From Oscillospiraceae bacterium (GTDB lineage Bacteria > Bacillota > Clostridia > Oscillospirales > Ruminococcaceae): a stretch of 14,984 bases of DNA. The notes beneath the pieces were generated by a model, which saw nothing but the letters and a program-made list of their open reading frames with translations, did no database searches and was not told the DNA's origin. Below are positions 12,781-14,984 of this stretch, one piece after another. Location of the stretch: assembly GCA_016303235.1 (NCBI GenBank), contig JAEDMB010000036.1, positions 1 to 14,984 on the forward strand, read 5' to 3'. Within the stretch, counting starts at the first letter, position 1. Every line of letters starts with the position of its first letter. The translations under genes and the position numbers were made by a program.

Positions 12781-14984
12781 ATGCAAAGGAAAAAATCCTC
12801 AGAAAAAAAAATTGCCCCCAAAAAATGCAATGCATACATTGAGGGGGCGGGAATCGTTATTGATGAACCTATAAGCGATACTCTTAAGAAAAATTACATG
12901 CCTTACGCTATGAGCGTTATAATTTCAAGAGCTTTGCCCGAAATTGACGGATTCAAGCCCTCTCACAGAAAACTTCTCTATACTATGTATAAAAACGGTC
13001 TTTTGAATCCCGACAGAGAGCGGTCCAAATCCGCAAATATTGTCGGTGCTACTATGAAACTTAACCCTCACGGCGACCAGTCAATTTATGATACTATGGT
13101 AAGACTTACAAGGGGTAATGAATCACTTCTGCACCCCTATATAGATTCAAAAGGTTCTTTCGGAAAAGCTTATTCCCGTGATATGCGTTGTGCAGCTCCG
13201 AGATATACAGAGGCTAAACTCGCTCCGATATGCAAGGAGCTTTTCAAGGATATTGACAAGGAAACTGTTGATTTCGTTCCGAATTATGACAATACTATGC
13301 TTGAACCTACACTTCTTCCGGCAACATTCCCGACAATTCTTGTCAATTCAAATGTCGGAATTGCCGTATCTATGGCAAGCAATGTATGTCCTTTCAACTT
13401 ACAGGAAGTATGTGAAACATGTATTGCACTGATGAAAAATCCTGAACATGATATTCTAAGTACCCTTAAAGCTCCCGATTTCCCGGGTGGTGGATTTATT
13501 ATATATGATGAAAACGAACTCCGCAAAATTTACGATACAGGCAGAGGAAGTATAAAAGTACGTTCAAAATACAGCTATGACAAGTCGGCAAACTGCATTG
13601 AAGTTACAGAAATCCCATATACAACTACTGTTGAAGCTATAATTGAAAAAATTGCAGACCTCATCAAACAGGGGAAAATCCGTGAAATCTCATATATCCG
13701 TGACGAAACCGATATTGACGGCTTGAAAATTGCAATAGACCTTAAAAGAGGTACTGACCCCGATAAGCTTATGCAGAAGCTTTTCAGACTTACACCGCTT
13801 CAGGATAATTATTCATGCAATTTCAATATACTTATAGCAGGTACTCCGAGAGTTATGGGAATCCGTGAAATTCTTACGGAATGGACTGCTTTCCGCACTG
13901 AATGTATCGAAAGACGTACTTATTTCGATTTGAATAAGAAAAAGGAAAAGCTCCATCTGCTTGAAGGTCTTTCAAAGATTCTGCTTGACATCGACAAGGC
14001 TGTAAGAATTATTCGTGAAACTGAATTTGAAGAAGATGTTATTCCCAATCTTATGACGGGATTCGGCATTGATGAAATTCAAGCTGAATACGTTGCAGAA
14101 ATTAAGCTCCGCAACATAAACAGACAGTATATTCTCAAGCGTATCGAAGAAATCGAACAGCTCCGGACTGATATAGCCGAAATGGAAGAAATTTTAAGGG
14201 ATAAATCAAAGGTCAGGGCAATTATAATCAAGGAACTCAAAGAAGTTATTAAGAATTACAAACAGCCCCGAAAAACTATGCTCTGCTATCAGACAGATTC
14301 CGAATCAGAAGATACAGAAGAAGATATTCCCGATTACCCTGTTAATATATTCATCACCAAAAGCGGTTATTTCAAGAAAATTACTCCGCAGTCGCTCCGA
14401 ATGAGCAGTGAACAGAAACTCAAGGAGGGCGACTATATCTCACAGACTTTTGATACTTCCAACAAGTCGGAAATTATTTTCATTACTGACAAGTATCAGG
14501 CATACAAGTCAAAATTATCCGCATTTGACTGCACTAAAGCAAGCGTTATGGGTGACTACATTCCCGCAAAGCTCGGATTTGATGACGATGAAAATCTTGT
14601 TACAGCTGTTATAACCTCCGATTATTCGGGATATCTTCTTTTTGTATACGAAAGCGGAAAAATTACCAAAGTTCCTCTGAAATCATACGAAACCAAAACT
14701 AACAGAAAAAAACTTGCAAATGCATATTCAAACAAATCACCCCTTGCAAAAATTCTGTTCATTCCGGAGGATACTGACATTCTCGTAAGAACTGACGGAA
14801 ACCGTGCAATTCTTTGCAATACCTCTTTAATTTCCGTCAAGTCCACCCGTGACAGCATAGGCATACAGGTTATAACTCCAAAGACAAGGCATATTGTAAA
14901 TTCCGCTGAAATAATAAATAATACAGAAAATCCAACGCTTGAAAAATACAGAGTAAACAACATTCCGGTAGTAGGACTTCTTGC
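12781..14984 (+). CDS. parC: Type IIA topoisomerase breakage-reunion subunit, ParC-like (partial at right edge)
   Basis: GyrA/ParC-family subunit, 734 residues visible and open to the window end, probably nearly complete. It cleaves and rejoins DNA through Y142 in AAPRYTEAKL (normally AAMRYTE or AASRYTE). The winged-helix region SANIVGATMKLNPHGDQSIYD holds the quinolone site. The position equivalent to E. coli GyrA Ser83 is Gln (Q100), while the Asp87 equivalent (D104) is kept. A helical tower and coiled-coil gate follow (about 380-500). After an acidic linker (SESEDTEEDI) a weakly conserved beta-pinwheel begins at about 520. I see no GyrA box (QRRGGKG), which argues for topoisomerase IV over gyrase. 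The start ATG has AAAGGAG (12767-12773) 7 bases before it. It is co-transcribed with parE. A GC-rich hairpin lies in its first 70 bases. Confidence 0.92.
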   Translation, partial: MQRKKSSEKKIAPKKCNAYIEGAGIVIDEPISDTLKKNYMPYAMSVIISRALPEIDGFKPSHRKLLYTMYKNGLLNPDRERSKSANIVGATMKLNPHGDQSIYDTMVRLTRGNESLLHPYIDSKGSFGKAYSRDMRCAAPRYTEAKLAPICKELFKDIDKETVDFVPNYDNTMLEPTLLPATFPTILVNSNVGIAVSMASNVCPFNLQEVCETCIALMKNPEHDILSTLKAPDFPGGGFIIYDENELRKIYDTGRGSIKVRSKYSYDKSANCIEVTEIPYTTTVEAIIEKIADLIKQGKIREISYIRDETDIDGLKIAIDLKRGTDPDKLMQKLFRLTPLQDNYSCNFNILIAGTPRVMGIREILTEWTAFRTECIERRTYFDLNKKKEKLHLLEGLSKILLDIDKAVRIIRETEFEEDVIPNLMTGFGIDEIQAEYVAEIKLRNINRQYILKRIEEIEQLRTDIAEMEEILRDKSKVRAIIIKELKEVIKNYKQPRKTMLCYQTDSESEDTEEDIPDYPVNIFITKSGYFKKITPQSLRMSSEQKLKEGDYISQTFDTSNKSEIIFITDKYQAYKSKLSAFDCTKASVMGDYIPAKLGFDDDENLVTAVITSDYSGYLLFVYESGKITKVPLKSYETKTNRKKLANAYSNKSPLAKILFIPEDTDILVRTDGNRAILCNTSLISVKSTRDSIGIQVITPKTRHIVNSAEIINNTENPTLEKYRVNNIPVVGLL
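12814..12848. other. Hairpin in the 5' coding end of parC
   Basis: GCCCCC (12814-12819) pairs with GGGGGC (12843-12848), and inside it CAATG (12828-12832) pairs with CATTG (12837-12841) around CATA. On the plus strand there is no T run after it. On the minus strand GGGGGC leads into AATTTTTTTT, so it resembles a terminator for antisense RNA. It covers parC codons 12-23, in the non-conserved N-terminal tail, and might also slow ribosomes. Function is unproven. Confidence 0.4.

Noticed and set aside
12632..12835. Minus-strand open frame bridging parE and parC
   Set aside because: It is antisense to both genes and shows no recognisable protein.

Overview
The window is a dense, low-GC stretch of a Bacillota chromosome. 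The most likely source is a gut- or rumen-type Ruminococcus or a close relative in the Oscillospiraceae. Three things point that way: mother-cell sporulation operons (spoIIIAA-AH and spoIIGA-sigE), a secreted leucine-rich-repeat protein with a C-terminal type I dockerin (the cellulosome docking module), and a clostridial type of divergent topoisomerase IV pair. The genus is inferred from protein character; no search was run. There are 15 protein genes, 14 complete and one (parC) cut by the right edge. No tRNA, rRNA, CRISPR array, insertion sequence or prophage gene is visible, and no gap between genes exceeds 190 bases.

Layout: (1) 6-4584, minus strand: the complete spoIIIA operon in canonical order AA-AB-AC-AD-AE-AF-AG-AH, tightly packed with several overlaps. 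It encodes the mother-cell half of the channel linking mother cell and forespore. (2) 4585-4768: divergent promoter region. (3) 4769-6565, plus strand: secreted BspA-like LRR protein with dockerin, followed by a strong terminator. (4) 6721-8085 and 8196-9047, plus strand: a TrpB2-type tryptophan synthase beta chain and a prephenate dehydrogenase (TyrA). Each has its own near-consensus sigma-A promoter, and together they form a small aromatic amino acid island. (5) 9044-10595, minus strand: spoIIGA-sigE, encoding the protease and the pro-sigma-E it activates. The sigE end overlaps the tyrA end by 4 bases. (6) 10596-10782: divergent control region with a Spo0A-type promoter for spoIIGA and a sigma-A promoter for the next operon. 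(7) 10783-14984, plus strand: parE-parC, a divergent type IIA topoisomerase.

How the parts work together: Spo0A~P would switch on spoIIGA-sigE through the 0A box at 10645-10651. SpoIIGA would trim pro-sigma-E, and sigma-E would then transcribe spoIIIA. The sequence therefore holds two consecutive steps of the mother-cell programme, separated by metabolic and surface genes. The most interesting points are the missing terminator at the tyrA/sigE convergence together with a hairpin at 8094-8120 that reads as a terminator for sigE-strand RNA; the promoter-like TCGACA-21-TATAAT element centred on a perfect 0A box; and the unusual active-site and drug-site residues of the topoisomerase pair. I found no clear evidence of a wholly new multigene system.
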